Positions 63,975 through 64,000 of a stretch of 64,000 nucleotides of DNA are shown here, one piece after another; the first letter of the stretch is position 1; each line of letters begins with the position of its first letter. The DNA is from Oceanospirillales bacterium. GTDB lineage: Bacteria; Pseudomonadota; Gammaproteobacteria; Pseudomonadales; Balneatricaceae. The position numbers and the translations under genes are program-made. A model generated the notes under the pieces. That model was not told the DNA's origin. It made no database searches and saw nothing but the letters and a program-made list of their open reading frames with translations. The stretch covers positions 19,347-83,346 of the forward strand of contig JAAEYW010000021.1 in assembly GCA_018223185.1 (NCBI GenBank), written 5' to 3'.

Positions 63975-64000
63975 TACTCAGTCAGGTCAGATATTAACCG

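Overview
The window is a stretch of chromosome from a marine gammaproteobacterium, most likely of the Oceanospirillales (Amphritea, Neptunomonas or Marinobacterium type). This is inferred from the housekeeping order asd-fimV-truA-trpF-trpB-trpA-accD-folC-dedD-cvpA-purF-metZ, which is close to that of Pseudomonas and relatives, and from TRAP transporters, a protocatechuate 4,5-cleavage pathway and moderate GC content. No rRNA, tRNA, IS element, prophage or CRISPR array was seen.

Layout. 1-14.3 kb: conserved housekeeping block (aspartate semialdehyde dehydrogenase, FimV, pseudouridine synthase, tryptophan branch, acetyl-CoA carboxylase beta, folate, purine and methionine genes). 14.3-20 kb: RNA genes thpR and dusC, then the AMMECR1/Memo/radical-SAM trio, in which the radical SAM gene is broken by at least four frameshifts while Memo and AMMECR1 are intact and overlap a macrodomain gene; then an IbpA-type Hsp20 with a probable ROSE RNA thermometer, and a DUF2185 protein. 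20-24 kb: a two-component flavin monooxygenase of the Acinetobacter C1/C2 type (flavin reductase fused to a MarR-like tail, plus oxygenase) with an AraC regulator. 24-27.5 kb: a RIO1-family kinase and aconitase B. 27.9-33.9 kb: a little-known signalling block: unknown protein, receiver-like protein, two Roadblock/LC7 proteins, a stand-alone PAS protein, a PhnD-like protein with no signal peptide, and a convergent chemoreceptor. 34-36.5 kb: an orphan TRAP receptor and a divergent GntR regulator. 36.5-42.2 kb: tamB-tamA. 42.5-45 kb: a RimB-like protease, RimK and an M14 peptidase.

45-62.4 kb is a catabolic region with the whole protocatechuate 4,5-cleavage pathway: LigAB (ring opening), LigC (dehydrogenase), LigI (lactonase), GalD (tautomerase), LigJ (hydratase) and LigK (aldolase), giving pyruvate and oxaloacetate. 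It has a PobR-like AraC regulator, a LysR regulator with two HTH domains, a full DctPQM TRAP transporter for an unidentified acid, an aldo/keto reductase and a bacteriohemerythrin. Between ligAB and ligI lie several small genes of uncertain role (cNMP-binding domain, DOPA-dioxygenase-like, GlcG/HbpS-like, Rossmann-like, a 60-residue protein) and an MFS transporter. The window ends with a second MFS gene interrupted by an in-frame TGA.

The best candidate for something undescribed is the Roadblock/PAS/PhnD-like/chemoreceptor block at 27.9-33.9 kb. Next come the AMMECR1-Memo-macrodomain operon beside a decayed radical SAM partner, the LysR regulator with tandem DNA-binding domains, and the RimB-RimK-M14 peptidase set. 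All functions are assigned by reading motifs and family resemblance, with no database search.
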